This document shows positions 55,838 through 63,354 of a stretch of DNA of 64,000 bases, in pieces. Position numbers and translations under genes: made by a program. The first letter of the stretch is position 1, and the number at the start of each line of letters is the position of its first letter. Under the pieces are notes generated by a model, which was not told the DNA's origin, did no database searches, and was given only the letters and a program-made list of their open reading frames with translations. Source of the stretch: Nonomuraea aridisoli (lineage in GTDB: Bacteria > Actinomycetota > Actinomycetes > Streptosporangiales > Streptosporangiaceae); assembly GCF_003236395.1 (NCBI RefSeq), contig NZ_POUD01000005.1, positions 1-64,000 on the forward strand, written 5' to 3'.

Positions 55838-56467
55838 ATGGTGGGGGTACCACTGGTTCGGCGTACCAAAAAGCGGTCCCGGCCGACGCGCATCGCGACA
55901 GTGCTGGAGTACGCCGCCTTGGGCTGGCCGGTCGTGCCGGGCGCCTCTCCGCTGCGCCACGGGCCGCGCGCGTGTTCCTGCGACCGCGTCGGGTGTCCCG
56001 ACCCGGGCGCCCACCCGCTGTCGCCCGCCTGGAGCATGCAGGCCACGACGGACGCCGCCCAGCTCACGCGCTGGTGGCAGGCGGAGCCCGAGGCCAATGT
56101 GATCCTGCCCACGGGACGCGTCTTCGACGTCTTCGACGTACCGCTGTCCACCGGCCTGTCGGCCCTCACCCGGATCGACGAGGCCGGCGCCCACCCCGGC
56201 CCGGTCGCCACCCACGGCGACCGGGTCTTGTTCTACGTGGCCACCCGGGGCAACCCGGAGGACGAGGACGAGTGGTGGACGTGCCACCTCGACACCGGCC
56301 CGGCCACCATCGACGACACGCCGGGGCTGCGCTGGCACTGCCGCGACAGCTACGTCCTCGCCCCGCCGTCCACGCTCGTGGGCGGCCAGAGCGTCTCCTG
56401 GCTGCGCGAGCCCGACGGCCGGCCGCTGCCCGACCCGGTGCGCATCCTGGAGTGGCTCGCCGACTGA
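55838..56467 (+). CDS. Primase/polymerase-like (Prim-Pol N-terminal) domain protein
   Basis: A 209-residue stand-alone domain related to the N-terminal Prim-Pol region of bifunctional primase/polymerases: [14 protein letters not shown], the Cys/His knuckle [36 protein letters not shown], and [17 protein letters not shown]. The catalytic acidic motif, normally a DxD after a hydrophobic strand, reads [10 protein letters not shown], so polymerase activity is uncertain. Such orphan copies lie near hem genes in other actinobacteria. ATG 55838 has GGGAG at 5-6 nt; the frame is open further upstream without signals. Confidence 0.78.
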   Translation: MVGVPLVRRTKKRSRPTRIATVLEYAALGWPVVPGASPLRHGPRACSCDRVGCPDPGAHPLSPAWSMQATTDAAQLTRWWQAEPEANVILPTGRVFDVFDVPLSTGLSALTRIDEAGAHPGPVATHGDRVLFYVATRGNPEDEDEWWTCHLDTGPATIDDTPGLRWHCRDSYVLAPPSTLVGGQSVSWLREPDGRPLPDPVRILEWLAD

Positions 56468-56491
56468 CCCGCCGGGTCGCGCGGCTAACCT
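56464..56491 (+). promoter_or_regulatory. Leaderless-type promoter of hemL
   Basis: CTGACC (56464-56469), a 16-nt spacer and TAACCT (56486-56491) are followed after exactly 7 nt by the hemL GTG at 56499. No ribosome site fits in this space. The -35 overlaps the stop codon region of the Prim-Pol-like gene. Confidence 0.55.
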
Positions 56492-56498
56492 GGATCGG

Positions 56499-57788
56499 GT
56501 GAGCCGTACACACAACTCCGAGGAACTGTTCGCCCGCGCCCGCGCGATCGTGCCGGGCGGCGTCAACTCGCCCGTGCGCGCGTTCGGCGCGGTGGGCGGG
56601 ACGCCCCGCTTCATGGCGCAGGGCCAGGGCCCCTACATCACCGACGTCGACGGCAACCGCTACGTCGACCTGGTCTGCTCCTGGGGCCCGATGATCCTCG
56701 GTCACCGCCATCCGGCGGTCGTCGAGGCCGTCTCCGACGCGGTGGCCCACGGGTTCTCCTACGGCACCGCGACCCAGGGCGAGGTCGAACTGGCCGAGGA
56801 GATCGTCGCCAGGGTCGCCCCGGTCGAGAAGGTACGCCTGGTCAGCTCCGGCACCGAGGCCACGATGAGCGCGGTCCGCCTGGCCAGGGGCTTCACCGGC
56901 CGGTCCAAGGTGATTAAGTTCGCCGGCTGCTACCACGGCCACGTCGACGCGCTGCTGGCCTCGGCCGGCTCCGGGGTGGCGACGTTCGGGCTGCCCGACA
57001 CGCCGGGCGTGACGGGGGCGTCGGCGGCCGACACGATCGTGTTGCCGTACAACTCCGTCGAGGCGGTCGAGGAGGCGTTCGCGGCGGCCGACGTCGCGTG
57101 CGTGATCACCGAGGCGTGCCCGGCCAACATGGGCGTCGTCCCGCCGCGCGACGGGTTCAACGCGCGGCTGCGCGAGCTGTGCACGGCACACGGGGCGCTG
57201 CTCATCGTCGACGAGGTGCTGACGGGCTTCCGCGTCTCCCCGGCCGGGTGGTACGGCCTCGACCCGGTGGAGGCCGACCTGATGACGTTCGGCAAGGTCA
57301 TGGGCGGCGGGCTGCCGGCGGCGGCGTTCGGCGGGCGGGCCGACGTGATGGCTCATCTCGCGCCGGAGGGGCCCGTCTACCAGGCGGGCACGCTGTCGGG
57401 CAACCCGCTGGCCTGCGCGGCCGGCCTGGCCACGCTGCGCAACCTCGACGCGGAGGCGTACGCGCGGAGCGACGCCGCCGCGACGGCGATCGGCCGGGCG
57501 GCGTCCGAGGCGCTCGCGGCGGAGGGCGTGCCGCACCGGCTGCAGCGGGCGGGCAGCCTGTTCTCGATCTTCTTCACCGACGCCGAGGTCACCGACTACG
57601 ACCAGGCCCGCGCCCAGAACACCGCCGCGTTCACCGCGTTCTTCCACGCGATGCTGGAGCAGGGCGTCTACCTGCCGCCGTCGGCGTACGAGGCGTGGTT
57701 CCTGTCGGCCGCCCACGACGACGAGGCCGTGGGCCGGGTGGCCGAGGCGCTGCCGGCGGCGGCGAAGGCGGCGGCCGCCGTCCTGTGA
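56499..57788 (+). CDS. hemL: Glutamate-1-semialdehyde 2,1-aminomutase
   Basis: A 429-residue PLP enzyme of class III aminotransferases that turns glutamate-1-semialdehyde into 5-aminolevulinate, feeding HemB. Motifs: [59 protein letters not shown], and the PLP lysine in [19 protein letters not shown]. It starts with GTG 7 nt after a TANNNT element. It lies outside the rex-hem operon with its own promoter, a common split in actinobacteria. Confidence 0.97.
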   Translation: MSRTHNSEELFARARAIVPGGVNSPVRAFGAVGGTPRFMAQGQGPYITDVDGNRYVDLVCSWGPMILGHRHPAVVEAVSDAVAHGFSYGTATQGEVELAEEIVARVAPVEKVRLVSSGTEATMSAVRLARGFTGRSKVIKFAGCYHGHVDALLASAGSGVATFGLPDTPGVTGASAADTIVLPYNSVEAVEEAFAAADVACVITEACPANMGVVPPRDGFNARLRELCTAHGALLIVDEVLTGFRVSPAGWYGLDPVEADLMTFGKVMGGGLPAAAFGGRADVMAHLAPEGPVYQAGTLSGNPLACAAGLATLRNLDAEAYARSDAAATAIGRAASEALAAEGVPHRLQRAGSLFSIFFTDAEVTDYDQARAQNTAAFTAFFHAMLEQGVYLPPSAYEAWFLSAAHDDEAVGRVAEALPAAAKAAAAVL

Positions 57789-57791
57789 GGC

Positions 57792-58640
57792 TCAGCGCAG
57801 GCGGCGGGGCCGCGCTCCGGCGTAGAGCACGCCGCAGACGATGAGCGCCGCCGCCACGATCCTGAGCCACGACAGCGGCTCGCCGGTCACGAGCGCCGCC
57901 GACGACATGCCGAAGACCGGCACCAGCAGCGTGTACGGCGCCACGACCGAGGCGTCGTAGCGCCGCAGCAGGAAGCCCCACACGCCGAAGCCGCCCAGCG
58001 TGGCGACGAAGGCGACGTACACGAGGGAGAGCCAGCCCTCCCACGACGGGCTCAGCGCCGGCGCGCCCTCCAGCGCCAGCGACAACACCAGGAGCGGCGG
58101 CGCCGACAGGGCGCTCACCCACACCATGAAGCGCAGGGAGTCGGGCGGCGCGGCACGACGCTGGACGACGTTGCCGAGCCCCCAAGCCGCCGCCGCGGCC
58201 ACGCACAACACGAACGCGCCGACCGGTCCCGAGACCCCGAAGTCGTACGCGACCAGGGCGAGGCCGCCGAAGGCGACGGCCAGCCCGGTGACGCGGCGGG
58301 CGGTGAGCCGCTCCCCGAGCAGCGTCACCGCGAACACCACGGTGAACAACGCCTGCGCCTGCAGGACGAGCGAGGTCAGCCCGGCCGGCATGCCGGCGCG
58401 CATGCCGACCAGCAGCAGCGCGAACTGCCCGACGCCGAGCGTGGCCGCCACCCCGGCGACCCACCGCCACGGCACTCCCGGCCGGCCCACGAGGAGCAGG
58501 GCGGGGAAGCCCGCCATCGCGAACCGCAGGCCCGCGTACAGCAGGGGCGGGAAGTGCCGCAGGCCCGCCTGCATGACCACGAAGTTGAACCCCCACGCCG
58601 CCGCGAGGGCGACGGCGAGCGCGAGGTGACGGGGGCTCAC
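57792..58640 (-). CDS. EamA/DMT-family transporter
   Basis: A 282-residue membrane protein with ten hydrophobic segments in two EamA repeats: LALAVALAAAWGFNFVVMQAGLRHFPPLLYAGLRF in the first and GAFVLCVAAAAAWGLGNVVQRRAA in the second. The family exports amino acids or metabolites (RhtA/YdcZ-like). The gene starts with GTG immediately after the stop codon of a 36-codon ORF on the same strand and is divergent from a LysR gene, the usual pairing of exporter and activator. It is convergent with hemL, with 3 nt between the stops. Confidence 0.9.
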   Translation of the reverse strand: MSPRHLALAVALAAAWGFNFVVMQAGLRHFPPLLYAGLRFAMAGFPALLLVGRPGVPWRWVAGVAATLGVGQFALLLVGMRAGMPAGLTSLVLQAQALFTVVFAVTLLGERLTARRVTGLAVAFGGLALVAYDFGVSGPVGAFVLCVAAAAAWGLGNVVQRRAAPPDSLRFMVWVSALSAPPLLVLSLALEGAPALSPSWEGWLSLVYVAFVATLGGFGVWGFLLRRYDASVVAPYTLLVPVFGMSSAALVTGEPLSWLRIVAAALIVCGVLYAGARPRRLR

Positions 58641-58751
58641 TCAGCGAGTGGGCTTCTGGTAACGGATGCGCTGCTCGCGCGCCTGCTCGGCGAGGGCCTT
58701 CAGGTACGAGACGGTGCCGGGCTGCTGCTTGTTCATCTTCCGGATTCGCAT
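58641..58751 (-). CDS. Small ORF (36 aa) directly upstream of the EamA gene
   Basis: ATG 58751 to TGA 58641 encodes a basic, helical peptide (MRIRKMNKQQPGTVSYLK, then ALAEQAREQRIRYQKPTR). The TGA is followed without a gap by the GTG start of the EamA gene, so translation of the two could be linked. No clear ribosome site precedes either ATG 58751 or ATG 58736. Composition is normal coding-like for this genome. It could be a leader peptide or a small partner protein; it is also possible that it is chance. Confidence 0.45.
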   Translation of the reverse strand: MRIRKMNKQQPGTVSYLKALAEQAREQRIRYQKPTR

Positions 58752-58801
58752 GCAACTATTTTCATCTACTACACAATCAACGACAAGCGAGACTTTCTAC
58801 G

Positions 58802-58817
58802 CTAAACCGTTTAGGCT
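58802..58817. promoter_or_regulatory. Palindrome and -10 of the LysR gene
   Basis: CTAAAC-C-GTTTAG (58802-58814) is a perfect 13-nt palindrome. It overlaps TAGGCT (58812-58817), which is exactly 7 nt before the LysR ATG at 58825. It is AT-richer than the surroundings and of a size suited to LysR half-sites, so autoregulation and control of the divergent EamA gene are likely. Confidence 0.55.
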
Positions 58818-58824
58818 GGCTTAC

Positions 58825-59745
58825 ATGTTGGACTTGAACCGGCTCAAGGCGCTTCACGCTGTCCATGTCTACGGGTCGGTCGGAGCGGCGGCCGACGCGC
58901 TCAGCGTCACGCCGTCGGCCGTCTCGCAGCAGATCGCCAAGCTGGAGCGCGAGACCGGCGCCCGGCTCATGGAGCGCAACGGCCGCGGCGTACGCCTCAC
59001 CGACGCCGCCGGCCTGCTGGCCGAGCACGCCGAGCGCATCCTCGCCCTGGTCGAGACCGCCGAGGCCGACTTCGAGGCGCTGCGCGGCGAGGTCGTCGGC
59101 CGGCTCAACGTCGCGGCCTTCCCCACGGCCGCCCGCGGCCTCCTGCCGGCGGCCGTCGTCTCGCTCAAGCAGCGCCACCCCGACCTGTGGGTGCAGCTCA
59201 ACGAGCGTGAGCCCGACCGGGTGATGCGCGAGGTGTCCAGGGGCGAGCTCGACCTCGGCATCGTCCAGGACTGGCTCAACCGGCCGATCGCGATGCCCGA
59301 GGGCCTGTCGAAGGCCATCCTGCTCGACGACATCGCCGACGTGGCGGTGCCCGCGGGTCATCCGCTGGCCGGGGCGCGCGAGATCGAGCTGCGCGACCTG
59401 TGCGGCGAGCAGTGGATCAGCTCCTCGCCAGGCACGGTCTGCCACGACTGGCTCGTCTTCACGCTGCGCAGCGCCTCGGTGGAGCCGGTGATCGCATGCA
59501 TGGCCGACGAGTACCCGACCCAGCTCGCGCTGGTCGCCGCGGGCCTCGGCTGCGCGATCGTGCCGAGGCTCGGCCGCGACTGCGTGCCCGACGGCGTGCG
59601 GCTCGTCCCGCTGCGCCCGCGCCAGTCGCGGCGCATCTACGCGGTGTGGCGCGCCGACGCCGCGCGGCGGCCCGCGATCAGGGCCATGGTCGACGCGTTG
59701 ACCGAGGCCAGCAGAACCCAGGAGAACTCCTGGGCCGTCGCCTGA
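58825..59745 (+). CDS. LysR-family regulator
   Basis: A 306-residue LysR protein: HTH at the N-terminus (LNRLKALHAVHVYGSVGAAADALSVTPSAVSQQIAKLERETGARLMERNGRGVRLT) and a periplasmic-binding-type effector domain (GRLNVAAFPTAARGLLPAAV ... LDLGIVQDWLNRPI ... LALVAAGLGCAIVPRLG). The frame extends upstream to 58666, but ATG 58825 has the standard LysR start and a TAGGCT element 7 nt before. It most likely responds to a metabolite exported by the divergent EamA protein. Confidence 0.92.
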   Translation: MLDLNRLKALHAVHVYGSVGAAADALSVTPSAVSQQIAKLERETGARLMERNGRGVRLTDAAGLLAEHAERILALVETAEADFEALRGEVVGRLNVAAFPTAARGLLPAAVVSLKQRHPDLWVQLNEREPDRVMREVSRGELDLGIVQDWLNRPIAMPEGLSKAILLDDIADVAVPAGHPLAGAREIELRDLCGEQWISSSPGTVCHDWLVFTLRSASVEPVIACMADEYPTQLALVAAGLGCAIVPRLGRDCVPDGVRLVPLRPRQSRRIYAVWRADAARRPAIRAMVDALTEASRTQENSWAVA

Positions 59746-59794
59746 CCCGGGCCGCCGCCGCACGAGCCGGGCAAGCGGATAGGCTGTGCCCACC

Positions 59795-60436
59795 ATGGCT
59801 GAAACCACCGTCGTCCACCTGCTGCGCCACGGCGAGGTGCACAACCCAGGAGGCATCCTCTACGGCAGGCTGCCCGGCTACCACCTGTCCGAGAACGGCA
59901 GGCTCATGGCCGAGACGGTCGCCAAGGCCGTCGGCGGCCGCGACATCGTCGCCCTCTACAGCTCGCCTCTCGAGCGCGCGCTGGAGACCGCCGCCCCGCT
60001 CGCCGACAAGCTGGGGCTCGACATCCGGCAGGACGCCCGGCTGATCGAGGCCGGAAACCTGCTGCAGGGCCGCCTGGCGACCGACGGCGGCATGGCGCTG
60101 CTGCGCGACTGGCGCAACTACCGCTATTTCTGGAATCCGCTCCGGCCCTCCTGGGGAGAGCCCTACCCGGTGATCGTCCGGCGGATGAAGTCCGTGATCG
60201 ACGACGCCCGCGCCCAGGCGCGCGGGCACGAGGCGGTGCTCGTCAGCCACCAGCTGCCGATCTGGGCGATCAGGATCGCCGCCGAGGGCCGCAGGCTCTG
60301 GCACGACCCGCGGCGCCGGCAGTGCACCCTGGCCAGCCTCACCACGCTCACCTTCGACGGCGACCGCCTGGTCAGCATCGGCTACAGCGAGCCTGCCGCC
60401 TCGTTGCAGCGGGGCCGCTCACTCCCCGGGGCCTGA
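59795..60436 (+). CDS. Phosphoglycerate-mutase-like histidine phosphatase (Rv0525-like)
   Basis: A 213-residue histidine phosphatase: VVHLLRHGEVHNPGGILYGRLPGYHLSENG carries the RHG nucleophile motif near residue 10, SSPLERALETA the Arg, and VLVSHQLPIW the second His. It is annotated as a GpmB-like protein; a small phospho-metabolite is the likely substrate rather than 3-phosphoglycerate. Its place between hemL and resA copies M. tuberculosis Rv0524-Rv0526. ATG 59795 is preferred over GTG 59786. Confidence 0.88.
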   Translation: MAETTVVHLLRHGEVHNPGGILYGRLPGYHLSENGRLMAETVAKAVGGRDIVALYSSPLERALETAAPLADKLGLDIRQDARLIEAGNLLQGRLATDGGMALLRDWRNYRYFWNPLRPSWGEPYPVIVRRMKSVIDDARAQARGHEAVLVSHQLPIWAIRIAAEGRRLWHDPRRRQCTLASLTTLTFDGDRLVSIGYSEPAASLQRGRSLPGA

Positions 60437-60458
60437 TGTCCGGGCCGTACGGCGGCAC

Positions 60459-60481
60459 CGGTAGAGTTGCAAGCTCTACCG
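60459..60481 (+). promoter_or_regulatory. Inverted repeat just before resA
   Basis: CGGTAGAG (60459-60466) and CTCTACCG (60474-60481) are perfect 8-bp arms around TTGCAAG. The element lies 22 nt after the phosphatase stop and 10 nt before the resA ribosome site AAGGAG (60492-60497). It could be a terminator-like RNA hairpin or an operator for the cytochrome c maturation genes. Confidence 0.5.
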
Positions 60482-60507
60482 CTTGTAGTACAAGGAGATC
60501 TTCCTCC

Positions 60508-61080
60508 GTGCGCGCCAAGTCCCTCTCCCTCGTTCTCCTGGCCGCCTCCGTGCTGGCCGGGGGCTGCGCCGGCGGCCAGGGCGGCCAGCCGCAGGCGGGC
60601 GACACCCGGTTCGTCGCGGGCGACGGCAAGATGCAGGTGTTCGACGTGGCCGAGCGCAAGCCCGCGCCCCACGTCGAAGGGCCGACCCTCGACGGCTCCA
60701 CCGCCTCCCTCGCCGCGCACAAGGGCAAGGTCGTCGTGCTCAACTTCTGGGCCTCGTGGTGCGGCCCGTGCCGGGCCGAGGCGCCGGTGCTCAAGGAGGT
60801 CGCGGCCAAGACCAAGGACACCGGGGTGCAGTTCCTCGGCGTCGACTTCAAGGACCGCCAGGCCGACGCCAAGGCGTTCGAGCGCAACGAGCAGACCGGC
60901 TATCCCCACATCTTCGACCAGCCCGGCAAGGTCGCGCTGGCGTTCCAGGGCACGGTGCCGCCCGCGGCCATCCCGTCCACGCTGATCATCGACAAGCAGG
61001 GCCGCATCGCGGCCAGGGCGCTCGGCGCGGTGAAGTACACCGATCTGTACACCACGGTGACCAAGGTGCGCGATGAGTGA
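60508..61080 (+). CDS. resA: ResA-like thiol-disulfide oxidoreductase, lipoprotein
   Basis: A 190-residue extracytoplasmic thioredoxin-fold protein. The signal VRAKSLSLVLLAASVLAGGC ends in a lipobox LAGGC. The thioredoxin domain has the redox motif NFWASWCGPCRAEAP and the cis-Pro in PPAAIPSTLIID. It reduces the heme-binding Cys pair of apocytochrome c, receiving electrons from CcdA. GTG 60508 has AAGGAG at 10-nt spacing. The stop overlaps the ccdA start, and the set resA-ccdA-resB-ccsA makes up System II. Confidence 0.9.
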   Translation: MRAKSLSLVLLAASVLAGGCAGGQGGQPQAGDTRFVAGDGKMQVFDVAERKPAPHVEGPTLDGSTASLAAHKGKVVVLNFWASWCGPCRAEAPVLKEVAAKTKDTGVQFLGVDFKDRQADAKAFERNEQTGYPHIFDQPGKVALAFQGTVPPAAIPSTLIIDKQGRIAARALGAVKYTDLYTTVTKVRDE

Positions 61081-61795
61081 CGTCGTCGCCTCGGGCTCGC
61101 TGCTGCTCGCCGTGCCGATCGCGGTGCTGGCCGGGGTGGTGTCGTTCCTGTCGCCGTGCGTGCTGCCGCTGGTGCCGGGCTATCTGTCGTACGTCACCGG
61201 CATGAGCGCCGATCCCAAGCGGGGGCGGCTGGTGCTCGGGGCGGCGCTGTTCGTGGCCGGGTTCGGGCTGGTGTTCGTGCTCAGCGGGGCGCTGTTCGGC
61301 GGCCTCGGCTCGGTCATGCTGGGCAACGCCGACATCATCACGCGCGTCCTTGGCGTGCTCACCATCCTGCTCGGGCTGGCGTTCCTCGGCGTGCTGCCGG
61401 GGCTGATGCGCGACGTGCGCATCCACCGCGTCCCGGCGGCCGGGCTCGCGGGCGCGCCGCTGCTCGGCGTGGTGTTCGGCCTCGGCTGGACGCCCTGCAT
61501 CGGCCCCACCCTGGCGGTCGTGCTGGCGCTCGGGCTCAACGAGGGCAGCGCCGCGCGGGGCGCCCTCCTGGCCGTCGCGTACGCCCTGGGGCTCGGGCTG
61601 CCGTTCGTGGCCGCGGCGCTGGCCTACAGCAGGGCGCTGCGCACGTTCCGGGCCATCCGCAAGCACTCTCGCCTGATCACCCGCGTCGGCGGCGGCATGA
61701 TGGTGGCCGTCGGCGTGCTCCTGGTGAGCGGGCTCTGGGGAGAGATGATCGCCGCCATGCAAGGACTGATCGGCGCCTTCGAGCCGGTGATCTGA
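61073..61795 (+). CDS. ccdA: CcdA thiol-disulfide interchange membrane protein
   Basis: A 240-residue DsbD-like membrane protein with six hydrophobic helices. The two redox Cys are in SFLSPCVLPLVPGY (helix 1) and GLGWTPCIGPTLA (helix 4). It moves reducing equivalents from cytoplasmic thioredoxin to ResA for cytochrome c maturation. ATG 61073 overlaps the end of resA by 8 nt; its TGA overlaps the resB ATG (TGATG). Tight coupling of all four genes suggests fixed stoichiometry. Confidence 0.94.
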   Translation: MSDVVASGSLLLAVPIAVLAGVVSFLSPCVLPLVPGYLSYVTGMSADPKRGRLVLGAALFVAGFGLVFVLSGALFGGLGSVMLGNADIITRVLGVLTILLGLAFLGVLPGLMRDVRIHRVPAAGLAGAPLLGVVFGLGWTPCIGPTLAVVLALGLNEGSAARGALLAVAYALGLGLPFVAAALAYSRALRTFRAIRKHSRLITRVGGGMMVAVGVLLVSGLWGEMIAAMQGLIGAFEPVI

Positions 61796-63354
61796 TGAGC
61801 GTCCAGGAGCTGGAGAAGAAGCAGACGCCCCAGCAGGCGGCGCTCGGCCCGGTGGGCTGGCTGCGCTGGGCCTGGCGCACGCTCACCTCGATGAAGACGG
61901 CGCTGATCCTGCTGTTCCTGCTGGCGCTGGGCTCGGTGCCCGGCTCGCTGGTGCCGCAGCGCGGCGTCGAGCCCGACAAGGTGGCCCGGATCTACGAGCA
62001 GAACCCGACGCTCGCCGAGTGGTACGACCGCTTCCAGCTCTTCGAGGTCTTCACCTCGGTCTGGTTCGCCGCGATCTACCTGCTGCTGTTCACCTCGCTG
62101 ATCGGCTGCATCATCCCGCGCACCGCGGTCTACCTGCGCGAGCTGCGCCGCAGGCCGCCGGCCGCGCCCAAGCGCCTGTCGCGCCTGCCCCACTCGGCCT
62201 CCTTCGAGGGGGAGCTGGGCGTCGAGGAGGCCGCGCGGCGGCTGCGCCGGATGCGCTTCCGCGTCTCGACCGGCGACGGCTGGGTCTCGGCCGAGAAGGG
62301 CTACCTGCGCGAGACCGGCAACCTCGTCTTCCACGTCGCCCTGCTCGGCATCCTGCTCGCGATCGGCGCCGGCTCGCTCTACGGCTACCGCGGCAACGTC
62401 CTGGTCGTCGAGGGCGACGGGTTCGCCAACACCGTGGCCGCCTACGACCGGTTCATGCCGGGCAGCCAGGTGTCGGCCGAGTCGCTGGAGCCGTTCTCGT
62501 TCACGCTCGACAAGTTCGACGTCGCCTACCAGGTGACCGGCGACAAGCGGGGGCAGGCGCTCGACTACACCGCCCACCTCAAGGTCAACGACTCGCCGCA
62601 GGCGCCCGCCCGCGACTACGCGCTCAAGGTCAACGACCCGCTGGAGATCGACGGCACGCAGACGTACCTCATCGGCAACGGCTACGCGCCGGTCTTCAGG
62701 GTCACCGACGGGGAGGGGCAGGTGGCCTTCGAGGGCGCCGTGCCCTGCCTGATCGAGGACAAGGCCACGATGACCTCGGGCTGCGTCGTCAAGGTGCCCG
62801 ACGCGAAGCCGGGGCAGCTCGGGTTCCTGCTGCAGTTCCTGCCGACCAGCGTGCCGCTGGTCGACGGCGGCCACGCCTCGGCCTTCCCCGGGCAGATCAA
62901 CCCCGAGGTGCAGGTCCTCGGCGCCTTCACCGGCGACCTCGGGCTGCGCTCGGGCGAGCCGCAGTCGGTCTACACGCTGGCCGAGCCCGAGGACATGAAG
63001 AAGCTCAAGCCGCTGCTCATGGGCACCGACGTGCCCAAGCCGCTGGCGGTGGGACAGTCGGTCCAGCTGCCCGACGGGCTCGGCAAGCTCGAGTTCACCG
63101 GCGTCAAGCAGTGGATCACGCTCCAGACGGCCTACGACCCCGGACGCCTGCCCGCCCTGCTGTCCGCGGCCGCGGCCGTCGTCGCCATCGCGCTCTCGCT
63201 CATGATCCGCCGCCGCAGGGTCTTCGTCCGCGTCGGCGAAGGCAGGGTCGAGGTGGGCGGGCTGACCCGTACGGAGGGGTCCGCGGCGGGCTTCACCGAG
63301 GAATTCGCCGAGATCGTCCAGGTTCTATCAGCAGGAGACAAGGATGTCCGCTGA
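61795..63354 (+). CDS. resB: ResB (Ccs1) cytochrome c synthetase subunit
   Basis: A 519-residue membrane protein of System II. Three or four membrane helices sit at residues about 30-50 (TALILLFLLALGSVPGSLVPQ), 85-105 (VWFAAIYLLLFTSLIGCIIP) and 175-200 (GNLVFHVALLGILLAIGAGSLYG), a large outside domain spans about 200-450, and a last helix is near 462-480. VFHVALLG contains a His that in the family helps bind heme. It works with CcsA to ligate heme to apocytochrome c. Its end overlaps ccsA by 11 nt. Confidence 0.93.
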   Translation: MSVQELEKKQTPQQAALGPVGWLRWAWRTLTSMKTALILLFLLALGSVPGSLVPQRGVEPDKVARIYEQNPTLAEWYDRFQLFEVFTSVWFAAIYLLLFTSLIGCIIPRTAVYLRELRRRPPAAPKRLSRLPHSASFEGELGVEEAARRLRRMRFRVSTGDGWVSAEKGYLRETGNLVFHVALLGILLAIGAGSLYGYRGNVLVVEGDGFANTVAAYDRFMPGSQVSAESLEPFSFTLDKFDVAYQVTGDKRGQALDYTAHLKVNDSPQAPARDYALKVNDPLEIDGTQTYLIGNGYAPVFRVTDGEGQVAFEGAVPCLIEDKATMTSGCVVKVPDAKPGQLGFLLQFLPTSVPLVDGGHASAFPGQINPEVQVLGAFTGDLGLRSGEPQSVYTLAEPEDMKKLKPLLMGTDVPKPLAVGQSVQLPDGLGKLEFTGVKQWITLQTAYDPGRLPALLSAAAAVVAIALSLMIRRRRVFVRVGEGRVEVGGLTRTEGSAAGFTEEFAEIVQVLSAGDKDVR

